DNA of 64,000 bases from Sphingorhabdus sp. SMR4y (GCF_002218195.1 NZ_CP022336.1:2351001-2415000), one strand, 5' to 3'; numbered from the stretch's first letter, positions 44,021-52,777 are shown. The notes: generated from the sequence alone by a model not told the origin. A program made the numbers and translations.

Positions 44021-44032
44021 ATTGTATACAAT
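44021..44032. promoter_or_regulatory. GntR/FCD-type operator (site 2)
   Basis: This is the second perfect ATTGTATACAAT palindrome. It lies 77 bases upstream of the regulator start on one side and 47 bases before the racemase-like gene on the other, so it can control both. Confidence 0.75.
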
Positions 44033-44058
44033 ACAAAGGATGCAGGGGGATTTATCCT

Positions 44059-44082
44059 ATGAATGTGCCGCAATCGCTATGA
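44059..44082 (+). CDS. seven-codon minicistron before the racemase-like gene
   Basis: ATG at 44059 is followed by seven codons in all (MNVPQSL) and a TGA at 44080-44082. The stop overlaps the racemase-like ATG as ATGA. GGGGGA lies eight bases upstream of the mini start, while the racemase-like ATG itself has no ribosome site. The most natural reading is translational coupling, with the minicistron loading ribosomes for the downstream gene. It is too short for other proof. Confidence 0.5.
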   Translation: MNVPQSL

Positions 44083-44822
44083 AACGGATCAAGGTCATTG
44101 TACCCATCCCGATGGATGCGGAAGGGGTCGCGGCCAGAGCCGAGCAATTGCCTGCCGATTTCGTGCGGTCCGGTTTTCAGCCAGAGTTTGTCGCCGTTCC
44201 CTGGGGCGCTGCCCTGGGCGACAGCTATCATGATACGCTGTTGATGGATTGGACGGTCTTTCAGGCCGGGATCAAGGCCGAGGAAGAAGGCTATGCCGGG
44301 GTGCTGATCGACACGGTCAGCGACAGCGGTATGCGGGCGCTGCGTTCGCGACTGAACATTCCGGTGGTCGGCCCGGGCGAGGCGGCCTTTGCCGCTGCGA
44401 TGATGCTGGGCAAGAAATTTACCGTACTGACAATGTGGCCCGAATGGTTCCCGCTCTATGAAAAGACACTGACCGAATATGGCTGGTGGGAACGGGTCGC
44501 CTCGTTGCGGTCGATCGAGACCCGGCCCGATGTCACCGAATTGCTTGCCGGCAAGGAAGAGGTGATCTTCGACAAGTTGCGCGAAGAAGCGACGCTGGCA
44601 ATGGAAGAGGACGGCGCCGATGTCATCGTGCTGGGGTCGACCACCATGCATCAGTCGGCCCAATATCTTGACGAGAAGCTGCCGATCCCTGTGCTCAATC
44701 CGGGGCAGGTTGCCTATAAATTTCTCGAAACGCTGATCGAACTCGGCCTGACCCACAGCAAGAAGGCCTTCCCGGCTCCCGAAGTGCCGAAAGACGAAGA
44801 TATTCGAAAGGGATGGTATTGA
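44079..44822 (+). CDS. Asp/Glu/hydantoin racemase superfamily protein lacking both catalytic cysteines
   Basis: The 247-residue protein has the two-domain racemase layout. It begins RIKVIVPIPMDAEG, and VLIDTVSDSGMRALRS is the place of the first catalytic Cys in relatives such as hydantoin racemase. VIVLGSTTMHQS is the place of the second. The protein has no Cys at all. A two-base racemase mechanism therefore cannot work as in the family. It might act as a decarboxylase, an isomerase using other residues, or a binding protein. It is followed by two NTF2-like genes with TGATG overlap. The context is a GntR-controlled catabolic unit. Confidence 0.85.
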   Translation: MKRIKVIVPIPMDAEGVAARAEQLPADFVRSGFQPEFVAVPWGAALGDSYHDTLLMDWTVFQAGIKAEEEGYAGVLIDTVSDSGMRALRSRLNIPVVGPGEAAFAAAMMLGKKFTVLTMWPEWFPLYEKTLTEYGWWERVASLRSIETRPDVTELLAGKEEVIFDKLREEATLAMEEDGADVIVLGSTTMHQSAQYLDEKLPIPVLNPGQVAYKFLETLIELGLTHSKKAFPAPEVPKDEDIRKGWY

Positions 44823-45253
44823 TGACTGACTGGACACCCGGAATGGCAGGCCAGGTGCCGCTGCCTTATCCATTTTACATCGATATCGTGACCAAGCGCT
44901 ATTTTGACGGCGTCGACAACAAGAATATGACCCAGGTCCTGAATTGCTTCGCGCCCGATGCGGTGCTGTATGAGGCAACCTCCGATACCACCCACAGGGG
45001 CCGGGATGCGATCAGGGCGATGTTCGAAAAGCTTTTCGCCGATTTCGAGCAGATCTGGCACGGCAATTTCGTCCATACCGCCGACCCGGAATCCAATGCC
45101 ATCTGCTCGCAGTTCACGGTGCTTATTACGCCCAATGGCGGTGAGCAGCTGCGCTATGAAAATTGCAACCGCTTCTATTGCAAGGACCGTCTGTTTCAGG
45201 ACGTCACCGTCTATATGAGCGGCGACAATCTGCTGAAAGAGGGAGACGTCTGA
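44822..45253 (+). CDS. NTF2-like (SnoaL-fold) protein, first of tandem pair
   Basis: The 143-residue protein is a single cone-shaped domain of the nuclear transport factor 2 superfamily. ITKRYF-like TKRYFDGVDNKNMTQVLNCF begins it, and GRDAIRAMFEKLFADFEQIW and a C-terminal TVYMSGDNLL follow. Such domains serve as small isomerases, hydratases or ring-modifying subunits. The ATG at 44822 overlaps the upstream stop by one base (TGATG), so it is coupled. A related protein is next, at 45253. Substrate unknown. Confidence 0.85.
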   Translation: MTDWTPGMAGQVPLPYPFYIDIVTKRYFDGVDNKNMTQVLNCFAPDAVLYEATSDTTHRGRDAIRAMFEKLFADFEQIWHGNFVHTADPESNAICSQFTVLITPNGGEQLRYENCNRFYCKDRLFQDVTVYMSGDNLLKEGDV

Positions 45254-45651
45254 TGCAATATGAACCCGCTCTCTCGCGCGATCAACTGATCCAGCTGGCA
45301 ACCCGGACCTATTTCGGCAATGTCGACGCCAAGAATATGGAGGCCACGCTCGACTGTTTCCATGATGGCGCTCTCTTCTGTGTCCAGACGGATTTCACCC
45401 GGCACAGCGGCAAGGAAGAAATCCGGCGCATGTTCGATGATTTCTTCGCGGCCTATGACACGATCGTTCACCGCGACTTCACTTGCACCGTCGATGAGGC
45501 CAACGGACGGATCGCCGCCTCTTTCGTTGCCGAACTGACCGATGCCGACGGCGGTGTCACGTTGCTCAACAACACCAATTTCTGGAGAGTCCGGGACGGC
45601 AAGTTTCAGGAAGTCTACGTCTACATGAGCGGGGCTAACGTTCTCGTTTAA
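45253..45651 (+). CDS. NTF2-like (SnoaL-fold) protein, second of tandem pair
   Basis: The 132-residue protein resembles its neighbour: TRTYFGNVDAKNMEATLDCF, GKEEIRRMFDDFFAAYDTIV and VYVYMSGANVLV align with the first protein's segments. This suggests a tandem duplication, possibly giving a heteromer. Its ATG overlaps the upstream stop by one base (TGATG). It is followed by a TonB receptor after about 57 bases. Function unknown. Confidence 0.85.
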   Translation: MQYEPALSRDQLIQLATRTYFGNVDAKNMEATLDCFHDGALFCVQTDFTRHSGKEEIRRMFDDFFAAYDTIVHRDFTCTVDEANGRIAASFVAELTDADGGVTLLNNTNFWRVRDGKFQEVYVYMSGANVLV

Positions 45652-45708
45652 TCACCATTTGACGGGCCAGAAGGTCTGCAAAATTTTCCATTCAGGGAAG
45701 GAAGAAAA

Positions 45709-48234
45709 ATGCGACGGGTTAAAACAGGTCTTTCAATTTCAGTGGCTATCGCAGCCTTGGTCAGCTTCAATCCTGCTGTTGCTCAAGTCGGAGCCGAACA
45801 GGACAGCGCAGACGAGAATCAGGATTCAGGTCAAATCGTTGTGACCGCCCGGCGTCAAAGCGAGCTGTTGCGGGACGTGCCGGCATCAGTTTCCGTTCTG
45901 ACGGAAGACGCGCTTGTAAATAGTGGCGCAACGACGGCCGAGGATTTCACCCAGTTGACTGCAGGTGTGACGATCGTGGCGGGCAACACCGAAGCGGGCG
46001 ATAATCAGGTCAATATCCGCGGTCTCAACGGTGCGAGAGATGGCGAGAATAATGTCGCTCTGGTGATTGACGGCGTGCTGAAAACCAATGTTGCGGTGCT
46101 GAACCAGGATCATGGCGAGCTTGAGCAGGTTGAAATATTGAAAGGACCGCAGGGAGCTTTATATGGCCGCAATGCCGCTGCCGGCGCGATTGTCATCACC
46201 ACGAAAGGACCAACAGATTATCTGACCGGTTCTGCTCGAGTGGGCTATGCAACCGACAAGACAATAACCGCCCGGGCCCTGCTGAGTGGACCGATCTCGG
46301 ACAATGCCGGCTTTGTCATCAATGGTGACTTTGCCCGCAGCGACGGTTTTCTGCGCAACTCATTCTTGCCAACGACAGAAAACAGGACGCTGTATCCCGG
46401 GAACACCACCGATCCCGCCTCAATCAACAATTACAGCGGCTGGAATATCAACGGCAGGCTTGTGCTCGAACCTTCTGACGTCACGAAAATTGACGCGAAG
46501 GTCCGCTATGGCGAACGCAAGGGGGGGGCAATTTCATTCAACGCGATTTTCCAGATCCCGTTTCTGGCTGATCTGCTCGGACCCGATTTCAATATCGATG
46601 CCAATGACCACCAGTTCGTTTTTGCACCCAATATTGATCCGCTCAACCAGCAGGAAACACTGGATGCTTCGATCAAGCTGGAGACCGACTTGGGATTTGC
46701 CGACCTGAGCGCCTACGTGGCCTATAATAACAACAAGAATTTTTTCTACGCCGACGGTACGAGCGGCAGTTTTGCATTCTTCAACGGCGAAGCCACCTGT
46801 CAAACCACATCCGCGGCGCTGGCAGGCTTTCCGGTGGAAGCGCCTTTCGGGATCGGAGGTGGTGCCAATCTGCCACCGTATTCACCGACCAGTTGTGATG
46901 GCACGCAATATCAGCAAACCGATCAGGAAGACATTAGCGCCGAAATCCGGCTGGCCGGCGGCGACAGTTTTCTGAACTGGCAGGCGGGGGTCTATTATCT
47001 GCATTTGGATCGCCGGGTGTGCCGCAATCTGGGGCTTGATACGGGGCAGGGCGTAATCGCGCAGTGTTTCACAACGGATCCGAGCAATCCGACTGAAGCG
47101 CTGATCGACGATGATTTCAAAACCGATGTGTTCGCGTTGTTCGGATCGGTCAATTACGAGATACAGACCGGCCTTACCGCCGGACTGGCCTTGCGTTATG
47201 ATATCGAGAAACGAGACAGCAGCAATAATGTTCCGACGGATGTCCGTACCCGCTGGGTGGGAAATGTTCTGACAGGATTTCCGAACGGTACGGCTACCAC
47301 AGCAGCGAATTATTATCTGAACCCGGGCCTGGATCCAGCCAATAATCCGAGCGGAGTGCTGGGGGACCGGTCGCGGACGTTCAAACAGCTGCAGCCCAAA
47401 TTGTCGATCAGTTACCGGGCAACCGATTATCTCAACCTGTTTGCCAACTGGGGGATCGGTTTCAAGTCTGGCGGCTTTAACAACGGTGGTTCTGCTGCGG
47501 TTATCGACAATTTCTTCAACCAGCAATTCAATGCCGGGATCACCATCTTTGACGATTTCAACAAGGAAACATCCAGCGCCTTTGAGGTCGGTCTGAAAGG
47601 GTCTACTCCGGGCAATGTCGTAAATTATGAAATCGCCGGATATTATACCGATGTTACCGACATGCAGTTTTTCGGATTCTTCGTCGGGCCGTTCGGACTG
47701 CTTCGCGTCGTATCGAACATCGACAAGGTCGAACTTTATGGCATCGAAGCCAGTCTGGCCGTCAAGCCAAACAGCTGGCTGACGTTGAGCGCCTCGGGCA
47801 ATATCACCGAGAGCGAGATCAAGCGCAACAGTGCGCGGCCGAATACGGTTGGCAACAAGTCGCCCTATACCGCTGACTATACTCTCAATCTGGGAGCGGA
47901 AGCTCTTGTACCGGTCAGCGACGATACGGACATCTTGCTAAAAGCCGACTATCGTCTGACCGGTCCGACCTGGTTCCATACGGTGCAGGACAATGATGTC
48001 CCGAACCAGTTTGGCCTTATCGGGAATTTCACCAACAGTCAGCGTGATGCATTCGGCATTCTGAACCTCAGAATAGGAATCAACGCAGAACACTGGTCCC
48101 TCGCCGCCTTTGCGCAGAATGTTACCAACAAGAAATTTCTTCAGGAGGTCATTCCGGCTCCGGAATTCGGAGGCTCTTTTGTGGCTCCAGGTTCTGATCG
48201 GGTCATTGGCGTAGAAGCGGGTTTCAAATTCTAG
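45709..48234 (+). CDS. TonB-dependent outer-membrane receptor
   Basis: The 841-residue protein has a signal peptide (about 1-26, ending AVAQ). SGQIVVTARRQSELLRDVPA resembles a TonB box and plug start, and the plug carries NIRGLNGARDGENNVALVID and LKGPQGALYGRNAAAGAIV. The barrel ends in VGVEAGFKF with terminal Phe. Its position after the two NTF2-like genes suggests that it imports the substrate of the GntR-controlled pathway. The ATG has AAGGAAG upstream. Substrate unknown. Confidence 0.93.
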   Translation: MRRVKTGLSISVAIAALVSFNPAVAQVGAEQDSADENQDSGQIVVTARRQSELLRDVPASVSVLTEDALVNSGATTAEDFTQLTAGVTIVAGNTEAGDNQVNIRGLNGARDGENNVALVIDGVLKTNVAVLNQDHGELEQVEILKGPQGALYGRNAAAGAIVITTKGPTDYLTGSARVGYATDKTITARALLSGPISDNAGFVINGDFARSDGFLRNSFLPTTENRTLYPGNTTDPASINNYSGWNINGRLVLEPSDVTKIDAKVRYGERKGGAISFNAIFQIPFLADLLGPDFNIDANDHQFVFAPNIDPLNQQETLDASIKLETDLGFADLSAYVAYNNNKNFFYADGTSGSFAFFNGEATCQTTSAALAGFPVEAPFGIGGGANLPPYSPTSCDGTQYQQTDQEDISAEIRLAGGDSFLNWQAGVYYLHLDRRVCRNLGLDTGQGVIAQCFTTDPSNPTEALIDDDFKTDVFALFGSVNYEIQTGLTAGLALRYDIEKRDSSNNVPTDVRTRWVGNVLTGFPNGTATTAANYYLNPGLDPANNPSGVLGDRSRTFKQLQPKLSISYRATDYLNLFANWGIGFKSGGFNNGGSAAVIDNFFNQQFNAGITIFDDFNKETSSAFEVGLKGSTPGNVVNYEIAGYYTDVTDMQFFGFFVGPFGLLRVVSNIDKVELYGIEASLAVKPNSWLTLSASGNITESEIKRNSARPNTVGNKSPYTADYTLNLGAEALVPVSDDTDILLKADYRLTGPTWFHTVQDNDVPNQFGLIGNFTNSQRDAFGILNLRIGINAEHWSLAAFAQNVTNKKFLQEVIPAPEFGGSFVAPGSDRVIGVEAGFKF

Positions 48235-48273
48235 TTTCGCCGACAAATTTAATGGGTTCAGAAGGGGCAGTAT

Positions 48274-49026
48274 ATGCGACTGGCTGGTAAAAGCGCGCTC
48301 ATCACCGGGAGTAGCTCGGGTATTGGTCGCGCCGTCGCCACCGCCTTTGCCGAAGCGGGGTGTGACAGGCTGATTATCAATTGTCCGGAAAATGACAGAC
48401 CGGCAGCAGAGTCGACTGCTGCCGATCTGAAGAAACTCGGTGCCGATACGATTGTCTTGGTTGCGGATGTCTCCTCGGCCGAGGAATGTCAGCGACTGGC
48501 GGATGAAGCGATCGATTTTGCCGGGGATCTGGACATATTGGTCAACAATGCGGGGATTGCGCACAATCATCTGGTCGAGGACCTGCCGGTCGATGTCTGG
48601 GACAAGGTGATGGCGGTTCACGCGCGAGCGACCTTTCTGATGACCAAGGCGGTACTCCCGCACATGTACGAGCGCAATTCCGGGCGAATCATCAACACGG
48701 TTTCGCAGCTCGCCTATAAGGGTGCGCCGGGCCTGGGTGCCTATACTGCGGCCAAGGGGGCTGTCCTTTCCTTTACCCGATCGCTTGCTCTGGAAATTGG
48801 CGACCGGAATGTCCGGATCAACTGTGTTGCGCCCGGGGCAACGGTCACACCCATTCTCGATGCAGTCGACCCCGAGGTGGTTGCGGCAGTGCTGGCAGGG
48901 ATTCCGGCGGGCCGTCTGGCAAAGGTTACGGACATCGCGCCATCCTATGTTTTTCTGGCTTCGAGGGATGGCGATCATTTCCAGGGTCAATGTATCAGCC
49001 CCAACGGCGGTGACCAGTTCCTCTGA
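48274..49026 (+). CDS. SDR family oxidoreductase
   Basis: The 250-residue protein has the cofactor loop LITGSSSGIGRAVATAF near residue 9 and NNAGIAHNH near 90. The catalytic Tyr and Lys lie in GAYTAAKGAVLSF near 155. It has the typical SDR end (GQCISPNGGDQFL). It lies 40 bases after the TonB receptor and 45 bases before another SDR. They probably carry successive redox steps in the same pathway. Substrate unknown. Confidence 0.9.
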   Translation: MRLAGKSALITGSSSGIGRAVATAFAEAGCDRLIINCPENDRPAAESTAADLKKLGADTIVLVADVSSAEECQRLADEAIDFAGDLDILVNNAGIAHNHLVEDLPVDVWDKVMAVHARATFLMTKAVLPHMYERNSGRIINTVSQLAYKGAPGLGAYTAAKGAVLSFTRSLALEIGDRNVRINCVAPGATVTPILDAVDPEVVAAVLAGIPAGRLAKVTDIAPSYVFLASRDGDHFQGQCISPNGGDQFL

Positions 49027-49070
49027 ACGGGCCGGAAGCAGGGCATCATTAAAATTGAGAAAGGTAGCTT

Positions 49071-49832
49071 ATGGAACAGCGACGGGCGGCAATGGTGTCG
49101 GGTGCTGGAATAGGAATCGGCGCGGCTACGGCCAAGGCGCTCGCGGCTGACGGCTTTCACGTTTTTGTAACGGATATTCTCACAGAAGAGGGCAACGCCT
49201 GCGTCGAGGAAATCAAGGCCACCGGTGGCGAGGCGCAATTTGTTCCACTCGATGTCACCGACAGCGCTGCCTGCGACAAGCTGGTGCAAAGAATCGAGTC
49301 GGAATTCGGTCATATATCCGCATTGGTGGCCAATGCCGGCATTGCGCCACGCGCGGCCTATCCAATCCTCAGCGATGACAAATGGGACGCCGTGCAGGAT
49401 GTGAATCTCAAGGGACAGTTCCGTCTGCTGCGTGCGGTGGCTCCCGCCATGGAAGCAGCCGGAGACGGGGCGATTGTTTGTATCGCTTCGATTGCTGGCG
49501 TGACCGTTGGATGGGATGATCACTGGCATTATTGCGCGGCCAAGGGCGGGATATCCGGAATGGTTCGCGGTGCTGCGGTGGCACTCGCAAAATCCGGGGT
49601 GCGGGTGAACGGCATTGCGCCGGGTTTCGTCCGGACAGCGCAAATTCTTTCAGCTGAAAATTCACTGGGAGCGGAGGGGCTTGCCGAAGCCGAAAAGACC
49701 GTGCCGCTTAGCGGGCGTTCGGGCGAGCCGGAAGAAATAGCAAATGTTGCGGCGTTTCTGGTTTCCGAAAAAGCGAGTTACATCACGGGCCAGACACTGG
49801 TTGTGGATGGCGGTCTGACCGTTTCGATGTAA
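49071..49832 (+). CDS. SDR family oxidoreductase
   Basis: The 253-residue protein has the cofactor loop [17 protein letters not shown] near residue 6, a variant without the usual T-G start, and [12 protein letters not shown] near 85. The catalytic segment is [11 protein letters not shown] near 155. It ends [14 protein letters not shown]. The start ATG has AAAGG upstream. It closes the plus-strand run of the GntR-linked cluster. Substrate unknown. Confidence 0.9.
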   Translation: MEQRRAAMVSGAGIGIGAATAKALAADGFHVFVTDILTEEGNACVEEIKATGGEAQFVPLDVTDSAACDKLVQRIESEFGHISALVANAGIAPRAAYPILSDDKWDAVQDVNLKGQFRLLRAVAPAMEAAGDGAIVCIASIAGVTVGWDDHWHYCAAKGGISGMVRGAAVALAKSGVRVNGIAPGFVRTAQILSAENSLGAEGLAEAEKTVPLSGRSGEPEEIANVAAFLVSEKASYITGQTLVVDGGLTVSM

Positions 49833-49914
49833 TGCCTGTCGATGCGGTATCCGGCATTGAACATTGGGCGGCCAAAGGCTGGGCCCGCTTGTGTCCAGAA
49901 CTGCGGAAAAGTCT

Positions 49915-51024
49915 CTATATCCGGGATGTCTGCGCGGGCGAAGTGCGCTGCGCTTGCCCGTCGGTCAATATGTCCCGATAGACGCCGATCGTGCGGTCCG
50001 CAATTTCTTCCCATTGCGGAAACCGGTCGGCGTTCACGCGAAATCCGCCGGGATTGGCATGGGCACGGTGGAGAGCACTGACCAGGCTGCGGGTATTGCC
50101 GGGACTGAAATAATGTTTGGCGTTGAGCCTGAGGTCGCGGTTTTCCGGCAGATCGCTCAACAGCAGCGGACAGCCGAGGCTGATCGCCTCGAGCAAGGTA
50201 TTGGAATGGCCTTCCCGAATCGACGGGTTAACGAAGAAGCGCGCACCGCGGTAGAGCGGTGCCAGTTCTGACCGCGGCAGGCTGCCGAGCAACAGGATCC
50301 TGTCATCGCGCAGATCCTCTATCTGTTTGCGGTCGCTTTTCTTGCCCCAGTCCCCGACGATTACCAGCTGCATTTGCGGATGGTTCTTGGCGAAGATGCG
50401 AAAGGCGGCAATCAGGCTGTGGATATTCTTTTTCCGCGATATCTGGCCAACGAACAATATGTAATCCCCGCTGACCGGCGCGGGCAGGCCTTCGGGATAA
50501 TGTTCGGGCCGGTCGAGGGCGTTGCCGATCACCTGGACATTTTTTCGTTTGCCGGCGCCGTGGAGTTTTGTGGCCAATGCCGGGGTGACGGCGATGATGA
50601 CATCGGCCCAGCGAAGCTGATAGCGCAGCCAGCCCATAGTCCATTTCGCTAGAACAGCTGAAGGGTTTGCGTGGCAATTGGCACCGTAGCAGACGACAAT
50701 CTTGCAGCCGATCAATTTGTAGGCCCAGAGCAGAACGGCGGCTTTCAGTCCGGTGAAATGGACAATATCCGGTCGGGTCCGGATCGCTCTGCACAGCGTA
50801 GCAATCGAATAGAGGAGCCGGTCCAATGCGGGGATCGCGGGCGACGGAGCGCGCCACAGGGATACGCCCTGGTAATTGTCGCTTCGGATATGCGGCTTTG
50901 TCCCGGCAATACATATCTTCCAGCCCCGGCTGGCAAGCAGAGGGAATAGCCGTTCTGCATTTTTCTCTGCGCCGCCCTCAACATCCGGGATGCCGCGAGC
51001 GCCGACGACCAATATAGATTTCAC
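49915..51024 (-). CDS. glycosyltransferase, GT4-type
   Basis: The 369-residue protein has a GT-B layout. ILVVGARGIPDVEGGAEKNA begins the acceptor half. The donor half has YILFVGQISRKKNIHSLIAA near residue 190 and REGHSNTLLEAISLGCPLLL near 290, where E-x7-E binds the sugar nucleotide. It would add a sugar to a polysaccharide or lipid carrier. The frame is open upstream, but I choose GTG 51024 by homology to the usual start. It stands alone. Its product is unknown. Confidence 0.85.
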   Translation of the reverse strand: MKSILVVGARGIPDVEGGAEKNAERLFPLLASRGWKICIAGTKPHIRSDNYQGVSLWRAPSPAIPALDRLLYSIATLCRAIRTRPDIVHFTGLKAAVLLWAYKLIGCKIVVCYGANCHANPSAVLAKWTMGWLRYQLRWADVIIAVTPALATKLHGAGKRKNVQVIGNALDRPEHYPEGLPAPVSGDYILFVGQISRKKNIHSLIAAFRIFAKNHPQMQLVIVGDWGKKSDRKQIEDLRDDRILLLGSLPRSELAPLYRGARFFVNPSIREGHSNTLLEAISLGCPLLLSDLPENRDLRLNAKHYFSPGNTRSLVSALHRAHANPGGFRVNADRFPQWEEIADRTIGVYRDILTDGQAQRTSPAQTSRI

Positions 51025-51334
51025 TATCTGTGTTCCCTGCTGGAGCCAGAATGATAGGCCATATCGGCCAAAGCCGGTTAACAAATTCAAGCGGGAACGG
51101 GTTCATTGGCCGGTTAAGACAAATGGTCGCAACAAAAATCGCCGGATTTCCGCTTTTCCCCCCGGATATTTGCATGACAATCTCCCTGAACCGCTCCGGG
51201 GCACAGAAATTGAACCGGAACGCTGTTGTCCCAATATCGTTATTCAATCGAACCGGTGTCCGGAGACGTACAACCCGCTCCGGCCTTGCGAATTAAACCC
51301 GCGTTTCACGGTTTGGAAGAGGAACCCGTCCATC
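51025..51334. other. intergenic region, no gene seen
   Basis: This 310-base gap lies between the divergent glycosyltransferase and the 82-residue orphan gene. It must hold both promoters. The word GCCGGTTAA occurs at about 51072 and 51110, but I see no clear palindrome or RNA structure. Confidence 0.3.
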
Positions 51335-51583
51335 ATGACTCTCTATCTATTATATTGCCCGCAAAGCCCGGAAGCCCCGCTCGATCTTCATGGCGATGGT
51401 TACAAGATCGATGACAATCTTTACGTCATCCGCAGCGAATTGACCCGCTCCCAGCTCTATCATCGTATCAAATGGCAGCTTGAGAATGGCAGCCCACTGC
51501 TTCTGGCACCGCTATCGGATGCGCCCAAGTTCAAGGGCATGAACCCCGGGGCCCTGAAATGGCTGCGCGAATATGGCTACTAG
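51335..51583 (+). CDS. hypothetical small protein (82 residues)
   Basis: From the ATG at 51335, AGAGGAA lies upstream. The product begins TLYLLYCPQSPEAPLDLHGD, has YVIRSELTRSQLYHRIKWQL in the middle and ends in ALKWLREYGY. It has no signal peptide or membrane segment. I do not recognise the family. It lies beside, and convergent with, the NTP transferase gene, and codon use looks like real coding. Confidence 0.5.
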   Translation: MTLYLLYCPQSPEAPLDLHGDGYKIDDNLYVIRSELTRSQLYHRIKWQLENGSPLLLAPLSDAPKFKGMNPGALKWLREYGY

Positions 51584-51620
51584 GCCGACGAGCCGGATTG
51601 CGCCCGGCCGAAAGCGCGAA

Positions 51621-52418
51621 TCAATGGGCGGCTTTGGCGTCCTGCTCCAGTACATGGGCAACAACCTGATAGGTCCGCTCATTATCCACATCAATTGCAT
51701 TGCGTCCTTCGTCCAGCACGACGGCCGTTATGCGAAGACCAATGCGCTTGGAAATCCGGCGCATAGCGGCATCCAGGCTGACCATGCCGGAACGCAGCAG
51801 CAGCAGGTTCAGCACCCCGAAGCTTTCGACTATCCGGCCCATTTTCTTGGCAAATTGTCCGCCGCCCCTGAAAATTTCAGCCGCCGCGAAAGCATGGGTT
51901 CCGGACAGGCCATAGAGATTGCAGTTGGAATAATGATTGTCCGAAAAAGTATAGAAACGGTTTTGCCCTTCCGGATGCGTGGATAACACGGCCGGTTTGG
52001 TGGTCAGGGCCACAGCAACGTCGGTATCGGACGATAGGGCATCGGCCATTTTCTGGATGGCGACAGCGGTGAGCAGCGCATTGTCCGCCGTGGTGATCAT
52101 GGTGGGTGTGTTACCCATGTCCTCCATCGCAGCAATGACACTGTCGGTGATGCTCGGCTTTGACGGAATACAGCGTATCTGCTTTCCGTTATCGCCAAAG
52201 GTTTCAATGATCGGTGCCAGGGCGGAAAAGGCCTCCGGTTCGATTGATATGCCGATGTCCGCAACAGCCGGATGATGCACCAATGTTTCCAGAACGTGCG
52301 CGATCAGCGGTTTCCCGCCAATGGGGATAATACACTTGTGCGAGACATTGTGGGCGATGGCCAGCGGGTCGGTAATTCCGGGGCGCTGCGCGGCGAGCAG
52401 GATAACATTAACGGGCAT
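51621..52418 (-). CDS. NTP transferase family protein (MobA/GlmU-like fold)
   Basis: The 265-residue protein is a nucleotidyltransferase-like Rossmann fold. VNVILLAAQRPGITDPLAIA is a degenerate nucleotide loop, CIIPIGGKPLIAHVLETL follows with the sugar or base contact, and TMITTADNALLTAV near residue 105 is the metal segment. It is related to sugar-phosphate nucleotidylyltransferases and CDP-alcohol cytidylyltransferases. The start ATG at 52418 is preceded by a weak ribosome site. Substrate and partner are unknown; a nearby glycosyltransferase is a loose hint. Confidence 0.75.
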   Translation of the reverse strand: MPVNVILLAAQRPGITDPLAIAHNVSHKCIIPIGGKPLIAHVLETLVHHPAVADIGISIEPEAFSALAPIIETFGDNGKQIRCIPSKPSITDSVIAAMEDMGNTPTMITTADNALLTAVAIQKMADALSSDTDVAVALTTKPAVLSTHPEGQNRFYTFSDNHYSNCNLYGLSGTHAFAAAEIFRGGGQFAKKMGRIVESFGVLNLLLLRSGMVSLDAAMRRISKRIGLRITAVVLDEGRNAIDVDNERTYQVVAHVLEQDAKAAH

Positions 52419-52721
52419 CTCAACCACCATCACATCTTGTTTCTCACCAGCGGGCTACTGCCTTATGCGTTCGCCGATAGTCAATCGCATAATTGGCACG
52501 CAATTGCCCCAGACTGTTCCGCGACCGAGGACAAATATATCTTCGGCACCGCCGTTACAAAAGTTACATATCAGATTTATCCGATGGAAAACAACAGCCT
52601 GTTTCGAAGTCCCCGGAATTGCCGGCCGTGCTCAAACGGTCGGTCCGCGCAGGGCGAGCGAAACTCTGGTGAATGTCTGAATGGTGCGCGACGCAGTCTG
52701 TAGCGAACGGGTCTCACCGTG

Positions 52722-52756
52722 ATTTTCCCTGTTATCAGGGAATTAACAGGGAAAAT
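52722..52756. repeat. 13-base perfect inverted repeat
   Basis: ATTTTCCCTGTTA (52722-52734) and TAACAGGGAAAAT (52744-52756) are exact reverse complements around nine bases. The same AACAGGGAA word recurs as AACAGGGAA at about 52876 and TAACAGGG at 52897. Confidence 0.7.
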
Positions 52757-52761
52757 TGGTC

Positions 52762-52777
52762 GTTTTGGACCCAAAAC
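52762..52777. repeat. 16-base palindrome
   Basis: GTTTTGG-AC-CCAAAAC is a seven-base perfect inverted repeat with a two-base centre, directly after the 13-base repeat. Confidence 0.6.
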
